From the NCBI RefSeq assembly GCF_011320225.1, contig NZ_JAAOEN010000004.1:248001-312000 (forward strand): 64,000 bases of DNA, read 5' to 3'. A program made the position numbers and the translations under genes. The first letter of the stretch is position 1. Each line of letters starts with the position of its first letter. The notes under the pieces are model-generated. The model was given only the letters and a program-made list of their open reading frames with translations, did not search any database and was not told the origin of the DNA. This document shows positions 56,036-64,000 of this stretch, piece after piece. Source of the DNA: Phytoactinopolyspora limicola (GTDB lineage: Bacteria > Actinomycetota > Actinomycetes > Jiangellales > Jiangellaceae).

Positions 56036-56351
56036 AGCTGCTGGCCTCGATCAGCGGCCGGGTTCCGCGTCGAGCCTCGACATGGAACCCGGCCGCGTCG
56101 GCGTGACCGTGGCCGCCTCCCCCAGCTGTGAGACTCACAGGGCGGCCACGGTCACCCCCACCTCGGCAGCCATTCACGGCATCTCAACCCCCGATCGGGC
56201 GAGGTTGACTCGTCCGTTTACCCGATGGGACGTCCGGTTACGGATCACGATAATTCGTGGCATAGTGATCATGGGCGGAGGGAAGAGTCATTTCCGGGGT
56301 TTATTCACAGACTCGACCTTCATTAAGCGTGGGCTGCCAGAGGGAGGGTCT
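56036..56351. other. Region between GH99-like gene and nitric-oxide synthase gene
   Basis: 316 bp. Holds the bipartite terminator at 56103-56155 and, presumably in 56200-56300, the nos promoter; this part is less GC-rich than the flanks and includes ATAATTCGTGGCATAGTGAT, which contains plausible -10 hexamers (TAATTC, CATAGT). No gene. Confidence 0.5.
56103..56155 (+). terminator. Bipartite hairpin terminator
   Basis: GTGACCGTGGCCGCC (56103-56117) pairs perfectly with 56141-56155, and inside the loop CTGTGAG pairs with CTCACAG. The stacked stem lies 70 bp after the GH99-like stop. There is no U tract, usual for high-GC actinomycetes. Confidence 0.75.
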
Positions 56352-57524
56352 GTGACAACCGATGGCCGACAGCGGGGCCTTCCTGTCCCGCCGCCACAAC
56401 CAGTCGATCTCGACGAAGCCGAGGAGTTCTTCCGGCTACGGGCCGCCGAAGACCGTTCGGCACCTGACCCGTTCATCCGATTGGCCGCCGCGGTACGCGA
56501 GCACGACGAACGAGGCGTGTTCACCCACACCAGCGCGGAGTTGGAATTCGGGGCGCGGGTGGCCTGGCGCAACGCGAATCGCTGCATTGGCCGCTTGTAC
56601 TGGCGCAGCCTCGTCGTCCGCGACCGCCGGCACGTGCGTTACCCGGACTCGATCGCCAACGAATGTGTCGAGCATCTCCGTCTGGCGACCAACGACGGCC
56701 GCATCCGTCCGGTCATCACCATCTTCGGGCCCGACGAACCCGGCCGGCCGGCACCACACATCCGGAATGAGCAACTCGTCCGCTACGCCGGTTACCGCCG
56801 CGACGACACCATCGTCGGCGATCCCCACTTCGAGCCGTTCACCCGCTGGGTCGAGAGCCTAGGCTGGGCCGGCAAGGGCACCGCCTTCGACGTGCTCCCA
56901 CTCGTGATCGAGACCGCCAAAGACGGCATCACCCTGTTCGACATCCCAGAGGACGCGGTACTGGAGGTCGAACTCAGCCACCCCGAATTGTCGTGGTTCG
57001 CCGACATCGGGCTGAAATGGCACGCGGTGCCGGCCATATCGTCGATGCCGTTGCGTATCGGCGGGATCACCTACCCCACCGCGCCGTTCAACGGCTGGTA
57101 CATGGGTTCGGAGATCGGCTCGCGCAACCTCGTCGACCCCGACCGCTACGACATACTCGAACTGGTCGGACGGCGCCTAGGGCTCGACGTCAGCGACGAT
57201 CGCACGTTATGGAAAGACCGCGCACTCGTCGAGATCAACCGTGCGGTACTCACCTCGTTCGACCGAGCCGGGGTGAAGATCGCCGACCACCACGGCGAGT
57301 CGGAACGTTTTATGGCGTTCGTCGCCAAAGAACGTAAAGCCGGCCGGACTCCCACGGCCGAGTGGTCATGGGTCGTTCCACCGATGTCTGGTGCGTCGCT
57401 CCCCATTTACCACGAGTACTACGACGAATCGGTGCACCTACCCGGCTTCCTCCCCGCCAACCAGTGGGAACCACCCAGCACTGACTGGGGTGGCGGCTGT
57501 CCACACGCGGCGGACAGCTCCTGA
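56352..57524 (+). CDS. nos: Bacterial nitric-oxide synthase, oxygenase domain
   Basis: 390 residues, no reductase domain, as in other bacterial NOS. It oxidises arginine to NO and citrulline with heme and a pterin. The heme-ligand Cys is in WRNANRCIGRLYWR; ITIFGPDEPGRPAPHIRN, FDIPEDAVLEVELSHPELSWF, substrate Glu region FNGWYMGSEIGSRNL, and KIADHHGESERFM match. GTG at 56352 follows GGGAGGG closely; ATG at 56271 in frame is possible. NO may protect from oxidative stress or antibiotics. Isolated gene, no pterin or reductase partner nearby. Confidence 0.95.
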   Translation: MTTDGRQRGLPVPPPQPVDLDEAEEFFRLRAAEDRSAPDPFIRLAAAVREHDERGVFTHTSAELEFGARVAWRNANRCIGRLYWRSLVVRDRRHVRYPDSIANECVEHLRLATNDGRIRPVITIFGPDEPGRPAPHIRNEQLVRYAGYRRDDTIVGDPHFEPFTRWVESLGWAGKGTAFDVLPLVIETAKDGITLFDIPEDAVLEVELSHPELSWFADIGLKWHAVPAISSMPLRIGGITYPTAPFNGWYMGSEIGSRNLVDPDRYDILELVGRRLGLDVSDDRTLWKDRALVEINRAVLTSFDRAGVKIADHHGESERFMAFVAKERKAGRTPTAEWSWVVPPMSGASLPIYHEYYDESVHLPGFLPANQWEPPSTDWGGGCPHAADSS

Positions 57525-57545
57525 TCGTCGTCCGCCGGAGGTCTA

Positions 57546-57661
57546 TCCCCCGGACCCCCCGGACCCGCCGGGCCCCCCGGACCCGCCGGGCCCCCCGGAC
57601 CCGCCGGGCCCGCCGAACCCGCCGGGCCCGCCGAACCCGCCGAGCCGGACCCGCCGAGCCG
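57546..57661. repeat. GC-only tandem repeat
   Basis: CCGGACCCGCCGGGCC-like units in tandem between nos and the GNAT gene. Potential for strong secondary structure and slippage; it may terminate nos. Not part of a supported gene. Confidence 0.75.
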
Positions 57662-57714
57662 GCCAAACGACGACTGGACGCCGCCCACATCCGCAAGATC
57701 GGTAAGGCAGGCCC

Positions 57715-57720
57715 TAGGGT
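57715..57720 (+). promoter_or_regulatory. -10 element of GNAT gene (leaderless)
   Basis: TAGGGT, 6 nt before the GTG at 57727. Confidence 0.5.
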
Positions 57721-57726
57721 AGAGGG

Positions 57727-58284
57727 GTGGATGAGCAACCCGTCGCCGACAAAAGTGTCCGTCTCGCGTGGGCTGCCGACGCCGACGCCATCGGCAGCGT
57801 CCAGGCCAGGGCGTGGATGCGCACGTACGGTGAGTTGCTTCCTCGCACGGCCCTCAATCACATCGACCCCACAACCTTCGCCCAGGCCTGGCGGCACGCG
57901 GTGACCCGCCCGCCAACCGCGCGGCACCGGGTTCTGGTAGCACTCAGCCATGGCGACGTCTCCGGGTTCGCCGCGACGGCTCCGTCGGACGACCCCGATG
58001 CGGCCCCTGACGACGGCGAGATCGTGGCGTTCCACGTCGACCCCAACGCGCTCGGGCAGGGCCACGGCTCCCGCCTGATCGCGGCGGTAGCCGACACGCT
58101 GCGTGCGGACGGGTTCACCAAGGCCCGCATGTGGCTCGTCGTAGGGGACGACGACATGCGCCGGTTCCTCGAGCCAGCGGGCTGGGCGGCCGACTCAGCG
58201 CACCGCACACTGGATCTCGCCGACGACGGCAGCGCCACCCTGCGCCAGATCAGGATGCACACCGATCTGACCCCCACATCCTGA
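57727..58284 (+). CDS. GNAT-family N-acetyltransferase
   Basis: 185 residues. SVRLAWAADADAIGSVQARAW at the start and acetyl-CoA motif VDPNALGQGHGSRLI (Q-x-x-G-x-G type) with following ARMWLVVGDDDMRRFLEPAGW are typical. Substrate unknown. GTG is placed 6 nt after TAGGGT. Converges on the methyltransferase gene. Confidence 0.88.
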   Translation: MDEQPVADKSVRLAWAADADAIGSVQARAWMRTYGELLPRTALNHIDPTTFAQAWRHAVTRPPTARHRVLVALSHGDVSGFAATAPSDDPDAAPDDGEIVAFHVDPNALGQGHGSRLIAAVADTLRADGFTKARMWLVVGDDDMRRFLEPAGWAADSAHRTLDLADDGSATLRQIRMHTDLTPTS

Positions 58285-58308
58285 CGGTCGCGGCTAGGTG
58301 GCCCTGAC

Positions 58309-59481
58309 TTACGGCATCCGTGGCAGCCGCGGGGTCAGTCGCCATAGGACCGTCCGTTCGCGCGCTCGGGCAGCATGAAGCGGATCGGTGCTATCGGTGA
58401 TGCGTGAGTGGCGAGGAGCTGTTTCGTGTGTGCCGGCGACGGCGAGACCGGCGTCGGCGATCCGCGCGAGAAGCTCGTCACGGGTCCGGAGGCCGAGGTG
58501 CTCGGCGAGGTCGGAGAGGATCAGCCAGCCTTCGCCTTGGGGTGTCAGGTGATCTGGAAGCTCGGTGAGGAAGCGGTTCAGCACGGTGGACGCCGGGTCG
58601 TAGATCCCGAGTTCCAGCGTCGAGGTGGGGTGGCCGGGCAGCCAGGGCGGATTGCACACGATCAGGTCTGCACGCTGGTTGCCAGGCCACAGGTCGGCCT
58701 CGGCGATCCGGACCCGGTCGACAAGCCCAAGGTGCTGAACGTTCTCGCGTGCGCACTGCACCGCGCGAGGGTTGAGGTCGGTCGCCACCACTTCTCGGGC
58801 ACCACGCTGGGCCAGGAGGGCGGCGAGCACTCCGGTTCCGGTGCCGATGTCGAACACGACGGGAGGGTCGACGCGCCGCGGGAAAGCCGCACCGGCAACC
58901 AGATCGACGTACTCGTCGCGGGTCGGAGCGAAGACGCCGTACGCGGGGTAGATCCGGGTGCCTAATGCCGCGACTTCGATACCTTTGCGGTGCCACTCAT
59001 AGGCCCCGATGACACCGAGCAGCTCGGGCAGTGAAACAAGCGATGCCGCACCGGGACCGTCGTCCGTCGGCGCATGTACCGGAGGCCCATAGGCGTGCCT
59101 GCACGCCGCACACACGTCCGGTGCTCGGCGTAGGCGAATCGAGTAATCAGACTCCAGGGCGATCAGAATTTTCCCGAGGAGCGCGGCCCGTTCCGAACGT
59201 GCCTTTCTGTGTGCGCGAAAGACGTCGGCGGGTTGAGCGTCTCGTGGGGCACGCGATGGTCGCTGAACGATGCGGCGATCCATCGCACGCATGAGTTGCC
59301 GGGCGTTATGGAAGTCACCTCGCCAGAGCAAACCTGAACCTGACCGGGCGAGCCGGAGAGCCGCCGAGGCGGAAATCTGATCGTCGACGGCAACGATGCG
59401 GGCTGGCACCGACCCGCCATTCTCGGCGCGCCAGAGTGCGGTTCGGCGGGTGCCGTCCTCGCTCCAGCTGGCGGTCGTCAT
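58309..59481 (-). CDS. Class I methyltransferase with NPPW motif
   Basis: 390 residues. The C-terminal half has VVFDIGTGTGVLAALLAQRG (SAM site) and VCNPPWLPG, the NPPY-type motif of N-methyltransferases acting on glutamine or adenine, like PrmC or RsmC. The N-terminal 190 residues hold a two-Cys segment CAACRHAYGPP and an unassigned domain. EVAALGTRIYPAYGVFAP precedes the catalytic half. Target (protein or RNA) is not known. A 20-base segment near its start (59560-59590) duplicates the end of the GNAT region, see findings. Confidence 0.82.
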   Translation of the reverse strand: MTTASWSEDGTRRTALWRAENGGSVPARIVAVDDQISASAALRLARSGSGLLWRGDFHNARQLMRAMDRRIVQRPSRAPRDAQPADVFRAHRKARSERAALLGKILIALESDYSIRLRRAPDVCAACRHAYGPPVHAPTDDGPGAASLVSLPELLGVIGAYEWHRKGIEVAALGTRIYPAYGVFAPTRDEYVDLVAGAAFPRRVDPPVVFDIGTGTGVLAALLAQRGAREVVATDLNPRAVQCARENVQHLGLVDRVRIAEADLWPGNQRADLIVCNPPWLPGHPTSTLELGIYDPASTVLNRFLTELPDHLTPQGEGWLILSDLAEHLGLRTRDELLARIADAGLAVAGTHETAPRHSRITDSTDPLHAARARERTVLWRLTPRLPRMP

Positions 59482-59594
59482 GGGGGGCTCCGGGGAACGT
59501 CGACGGTGGCTTCGGTGCCTCTTGGAAGGCCACCCGCAGCGCCACCTGCGCCAGGATCGGGATGCACACCGATCCTACCCCTGCATCCTGACGG

Positions 59595-60176
59595 TCAGCG
59601 CTGGGTCCGAAGGTACGCCGACCCGCGCGGCGAGAGCCGGTAGCCCACGTCCAGGCTCTCCGTCAGGCCCAGGTTCTTGAGCTTGCGCACGTCGATCTTA
59701 AATTCGGCGCGTTCCCGCCCGACCATCTCGGCGAGGTCCGCGGCCCGCCGGGCCGGATGCTGCTCGATGAGGCGAAGCGTCGGCCGGGTCCAGGCGCCAT
59801 GCCTCGACGCTCGGTCCAACCGGTCCAGCCGTTGGCTTATCTCGGTGACGTCGGTGTTGCTGAGGTCCGCGGCGGCGGCCAGCTCAGCCCGCGGGTCAGG
59901 CCCTGACGACCGGCGGAACTCGATGCGGTAGGTGAGCCGGTCGGCGCCGTCACGGAGATCGGATATCAACGCGGACGTGTTCTCGTAGCCAGCCGCACGG
60001 GCGTCGGCGGCACCGATAAGCCTCGGATCGACGACGTCCACGGCGACCACGTCGATGATCCCGCCGGGTGTCCGGTACGAGCGTCCGGCCACCACCTGCG
60101 CTCGTTTCCATCGCCGGAACGTGACGGTGACCGACCCGTCGGCGATACCGGCCCAGAACCGCTTCGCGAACAGCAC
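59595..60176 (-). CDS. ASCH-domain protein with C-terminal winged-helix-like region
   Basis: 193 residues. N-terminal LFAKRFWAGIADGSVTVTFRRWKRAQVVAGRSY fits the ASCH (PUA-like RNA-binding) pattern; the C-terminal TLRLIEQHPARRAADLAEMV, KLKNLGLTESLDVGYRLSPRG resembles a winged helix. A role in RNA binding or regulation is plausible. GTG at 60174-60176 is 6 nt after TAAGCT. Confidence 0.75.
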   Translation of the reverse strand: MLFAKRFWAGIADGSVTVTFRRWKRAQVVAGRSYRTPGGIIDVVAVDVVDPRLIGAADARAAGYENTSALISDLRDGADRLTYRIEFRRSSGPDPRAELAAAADLSNTDVTEISQRLDRLDRASRHGAWTRPTLRLIEQHPARRAADLAEMVGRERAEFKIDVRKLKNLGLTESLDVGYRLSPRGSAYLRTQR

Positions 60177-60182
60177 ACGTCG

Positions 60183-60188
60183 AGCTTA
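60183..60188 (-). promoter_or_regulatory. -10 element of the ASCH gene (leaderless)
   Basis: TAAGCT on the minus strand, 6 nt before the GTG. Confidence 0.5.
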
Positions 60189-60273
60189 ATAGGCCGCGCC
60201 TCTAAGGCCGGGCGGCTCGGCCCGGACCAGCGGCGGGCTTTCCCGGCCGGTGCCGGAATGGCACGATTGGGCG

Positions 60274-61122
60274 GTGCCTGTCTCGCCTCTCACACCCCAG
60301 CTTCGCGACCAATACGTGCGGCGCCTCAACGTCGAGAGGACGGCCGCACCCTCCGTCGCGGGCCTGCGTGACCTGCACCGCGCTCACCTCGACCACGTGC
60401 CGTTCGAGAACCTCGAGATCCAGCTGGGCCGCGCCACCACCATCGATCCCGCCGAGTCGGCGACGCGGATCGTTAATGGTCGCGGCGGGTATTGCTTCCA
60501 CCTCAACGGGGCTTTCGCCGCGCTGCTGACCAGCCTCGGGTACAACGTCACGCTGATCCGAGCCGCCGTACCCGACGGAACCGACACCATCGTCTGGGGC
60601 AACCACCTGGCCTTGCTCGTCGAGATCGACGGCGCCACCTGGCTGACCGACGTGGGGTTCGGCGACGGTTTCCGCGACCCGCTGCCCCTGCGGCCCGGCG
60701 TGGTGGAGCAGCCGCCGTTCACGTATCGGTTAGAGGACCGCGACGGGCAACGGTGGCGATTCGACCACGACAAGATGAGCAGTGTCGGCGGCTACGACTT
60801 CGACGTCACCCCTACCCAGCTGGCCGAGTTCGAGCCGCAGCACACCCGCCTGTCCACCGACCCGGAATCCGGCTTCGTGCAGAAACTCGTGGTGCAGTCC
60901 CGGCGGCCCGACCACACGCTCGTCCTCCGGGGTTGTGTGCGCACCCGCATCGACGGCGACGGCCGGACCAGCCGCGAGGTCACCAGCGCCGACGAGTGGC
61001 TCGGCATCATGACCGGCGAGTTCGGCCTCGACCTGACGAGTATCGGCGACGACGTCTTGCTCAAGCTGTGGCGCCGCGTCCGGGCCACCCACGACGAGTG
61101 GGTTCGCGCCGGCCGTCCCTGA
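60274..61122 (+). CDS. nat: Arylamine N-acetyltransferase
   Basis: 282 residues. Transfers acetyl from acetyl-CoA to arylamines and hydrazines. Triad: Cys in GRGGYCFHLN, His in WGNHLALLVE, Asp in WLTDVGFGDGF; early VPFENLEIQLGR also typical. GTG at 60274 is chosen (CACGAT 6 nt upstream); a GTG eight codons earlier is possible. Confidence 0.94.
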   Translation: MPVSPLTPQLRDQYVRRLNVERTAAPSVAGLRDLHRAHLDHVPFENLEIQLGRATTIDPAESATRIVNGRGGYCFHLNGAFAALLTSLGYNVTLIRAAVPDGTDTIVWGNHLALLVEIDGATWLTDVGFGDGFRDPLPLRPGVVEQPPFTYRLEDRDGQRWRFDHDKMSSVGGYDFDVTPTQLAEFEPQHTRLSTDPESGFVQKLVVQSRRPDHTLVLRGCVRTRIDGDGRTSREVTSADEWLGIMTGEFGLDLTSIGDDVLLKLWRRVRATHDEWVRAGRP

Positions 61123-61143
61123 ATGGCCAGAGCTGACCGGTGG

Positions 61144-62504
<1,361 letters not shown>

Positions 62505-62551
62505 CTAGAGTTGAGCGGCGTAGCCCGTCACCCACTGGAGTCCACGTCACG

Positions 62552-63016
62552 GTGTTCAACATCGTCTTCCACGAGCCAAAGATCCCACCCAACACCGGCA
62601 ACGCGATCCGGATGGTGGCCGCTACCGGTGCCCACCTTCACCTGATCGAACCACTCGGCTTCGACCTCGACGACGCCAAACTGCGCCGCGCCGGCCTCGA
62701 CTATCACGACCTCGCGAAGGTCACCGTCCATCCAGACCTCACATCCGCATGGCAAACGCTGCTGCCGGCCCACGTGTACGCCTTCACCACCGACGGCGCG
62801 GCGCCCTTCACCGACATCTCCTATACCCCGGGCGATGTGCTGCTGTTCGGCACGGAACCCACCGGATTACCCGCCGAGGTGCTGGCCGATCCGGCCGTCA
62901 CCGCCCGGGTGCGGATTCCGATGCTGCCGGGGCGGCGATCGCTGAACCTGTCCAACTCCGCCGCCGTGGCCGCCTACGAGGCGTGGCGCCAGCACGGCTT
63001 CTCCGGGGCGCTCTAG
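62552..63016 (+). CDS. trmL: tRNA (cytidine/uridine-2'-O)-methyltransferase
   Basis: 154 residues, minimal SPOUT (SpoU) enzyme for the wobble base of tRNA-Leu. MFNIVFHEPKIPPNTGNAIR (motif 1 Asn), LLFGTEPTGLP (motif 2) and IPMLPGRRSLNLSNSAAVAAYE (motif 3) form the knot. GTG start, GGAG 11 nt upstream. Confidence 0.94.
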   Translation: MFNIVFHEPKIPPNTGNAIRMVAATGAHLHLIEPLGFDLDDAKLRRAGLDYHDLAKVTVHPDLTSAWQTLLPAHVYAFTTDGAAPFTDISYTPGDVLLFGTEPTGLPAEVLADPAVTARVRIPMLPGRRSLNLSNSAAVAAYEAWRQHGFSGAL

Positions 63017-63067
63017 GAGGCAACGCGGCGACCCCGCCTCGCCCCACTAGCCAACGGGTGGAGCCAC

Positions 63068-63484
63068 GTGCGGCGCACCGTCGGTGAGTGCGACGATGAC
63101 CTCGTGCATATTCGGCTTCCGCGCTGGCTGGCCCGGTTCAACCGGATCGGCACCAATCGGGTGATGGGCCTCTGGGCACCGTATCTGCCGCCGTGGGCCG
63201 TCGTCGGGCACCAAGGCCGCCGCTCCGGTGTGGCCTACCGCACGGTGGTGTTCGTCTTCGTCCGCCGGCGCACCGCTGTCATCGCCCTCACCTACGGCCC
63301 CACCGACTGGCAGCACAACCTCGAAGCCGCCGGTGGCGGCACTCTCACTCGGCTCGGCCGCACCTGGCAGCTCACCAACCCTCGGGTGGTGAACGGCGTC
63401 GACGCCGCGCAGCTGCCCGCCGGTACCCGGTGGACGGCGCGGGTGTTCGGTTCGGCGCTGGTCGCCACCCTCACCGCCCCATGA
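63068..63484 (+). CDS. Nitroreductase-family deazaflavin (F420)-dependent oxidoreductase
   Basis: 138 residues. IRLPRWLARFNRIGTNRV, VVGHQGRRSGVAYRTVVFVF and TYGPTDWQHNLEAAGGG fit the Ddn-like split-barrel family that uses F420H2. GTG at 63068 has GGAG 5-6 nt upstream; GTG at 63104 is an alternative closer to the conserved part. Its last seven codons lie inside the 88-bp palindrome. Confidence 0.85.
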   Translation: MRRTVGECDDDLVHIRLPRWLARFNRIGTNRVMGLWAPYLPPWAVVGHQGRRSGVAYRTVVFVFVRRRTAVIALTYGPTDWQHNLEAAGGGTLTRLGRTWQLTNPRVVNGVDAAQLPAGTRWTARVFGSALVATLTAP

Positions 63485-63550
63485 TCATGAACACTTTGCC
63501 GTGTCATGACACGGCAAAGTGTTCATGATCATGGGGCGGTGAGGGTGGCG
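63463..63550. repeat. 88-bp perfect loopless palindrome between convergent genes
   Basis: All 44 base pairs about the centre 63506/63507 (TCA/TGA) match. Half-site includes CACCGCCCCATGATCATGAA and CACTTTGCCGTG. It spans the end of the F420-type gene and its downstream gap; the M16 peptidase gene ends at 63576 on the other strand. Likely a bidirectional terminator, but its perfection exceeds what that needs. Confidence 0.9.
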
Positions 63551-63575
63551 GAGAGCATGGGGGCGGGGTGCGGCG

Positions 63576-64000
63576 TCAGCGGAGGGTGGGCTCGAACCGG
63601 CTCGCGTCGTCGAACGGCCCCACCACGGCCAGCGCGGGCGGGCTGGTGAGCAGCTCGGCCGCCAGACTCCGCACGTCGTCCATGGTGACCGCCTCGATCC
63701 GGGCCAGCAGCTCGTCAACGCTCAACAGATCGCCGTACACCAACTCGGCTTTGGCCAACCGGCTCATCCGGGCGCTGGTGTCCTCCAACCCCAGAACGAG
63801 GCCGCCCCGCATCTGCCCCTTGCCACGGGCCAGCTCGTCATCGTCGAAACCCGACTCGGCGACGTCGGCCAGCACCGTCCGGGTCAACTCCAGCACCTGG
63901 GTCGCCTTCTTCGGCTGGCAGCCCACGTACACGCCGAACAGTCCGGCCGGCGCATGTTGAGCGGCGAACGAGTACACCGAATACGCCAGGCCACGTTCCT
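63576..64000 (-). CDS. M16 family metallopeptidase, C-terminal part
   Basis: About 141 residues of the C-terminal domain; the gene continues past the right edge. ERGLAYSVYSFAAQHAPAGLFGVYVG, the hallmark of the second M16 domain (R/Y substrate pair), then FDDDELARGKGQMRGGLVLGLEDTSARM are typical of processing-peptidase-like enzymes. The catalytic HxxEH would be in the part outside the window. Located near dapB as usual in actinobacteria (beside polynucleotide phosphorylase). Confidence 0.88.
   Translation of the reverse strand, partial: ERGLAYSVYSFAAQHAPAGLFGVYVGCQPKKATQVLELTRTVLADVAESGFDDDELARGKGQMRGGLVLGLEDTSARMSRLAKAELVYGDLLSVDELLARIEAVTMDDVRSLAAELLTSPPALAVVGPFDDASRFEPTLR

Noticed and set aside
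57391-57705. Collagen-like Pro-rich ORF
   Set aside because: Out-of-frame reading of the nos 3' end and a GC-only tandem repeat.

Overview
High-GC, ORF-dense DNA from a chromosome of a filamentous-type actinomycete. The gene order metK, miaB, rny, recX-recA, DUF3046, clgR-cinA-pgsA, rimO, ftsK, rnj-dapA, thyA-folA, dapB, M16 peptidase is a classic actinobacterial backbone, here with accessory genes inserted. A fused glycine/sarcosine/dimethylglycine N-methyltransferase (glycine betaine made from glycine) points to a halophilic or halotolerant lineage, such as Actinopolyspora or the Jiangellaceae. The species cannot be fixed from the window.

Layout. 1-4369 (- strand): betaine synthase, S-adenosylmethionine synthetase, adenosine kinase and the 5' end of a homocysteine methyltransferase, which together look like a betaine operon carrying most of its methyl cycle. 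5171-7189: a small membrane protein and miaB. 7357-11181 (-): a complete TRAP-TAXI uptake operon. 11519-15138 (-): rny, recX, recA (SOS-controlled). 15329-21094: an amidohydrolase, an M19 dipeptidase, a PaiB-like protein and a MocR regulator that share a CTAGTAC dyad operator; a 667-bp inverted repeat lies among them. 21107-25219 (-): LPXTG surface protein and a DrrAB-like ABC exporter. 25291-31427: DUF3046, DUF5134, a 36-codon ORF and the giant helicase Lhr. 31391-34720 (-): hydrolase/SnoaL pair, AraC regulator, GH16 enzyme. 34858-37075 (-): flavin reductase, clgR, cinA, pgsA. 37204-39984 (+): ABC system and zinc-ribbon protein lying between pgsA and rimO. 40020-45998 (-): rimO, an AbiEi-like protein and an unknown gene framed by three 68-bp repeats, ftsK. 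46126-53355: hydrolase, rnj-dapA, thyA-folA, PrsW protease, ArsR-type regulator. 53744-57524 (+): secreted LPXTG GH99-like protein and a bacterial nitric-oxide synthase. 57727-64000: GNAT, methyltransferase, ASCH protein, arylamine N-acetyltransferase, dapB, trmL, a deazaflavin-dependent reductase and the C-terminal end of an M16 peptidase.

Three non-coding patterns stand out. (1) Long, loopless, perfect palindromes (68 bp at 62435-62502 and 88 bp at 63463-63550), with related but less perfect dyads at 7313-7368, 34755-34832 and 18301-18967; most carry TGATC near their ends. (2) A 68-bp hairpin repeat in exactly three copies around two accessory genes. (3) At least twelve genes whose start codon lies only 6-7 nt after a TANNNT -10 element, the architecture of leaderless transcripts; this rule also settles several start codons. 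No tRNA, rRNA, CRISPR array, transposase or integrase was seen.
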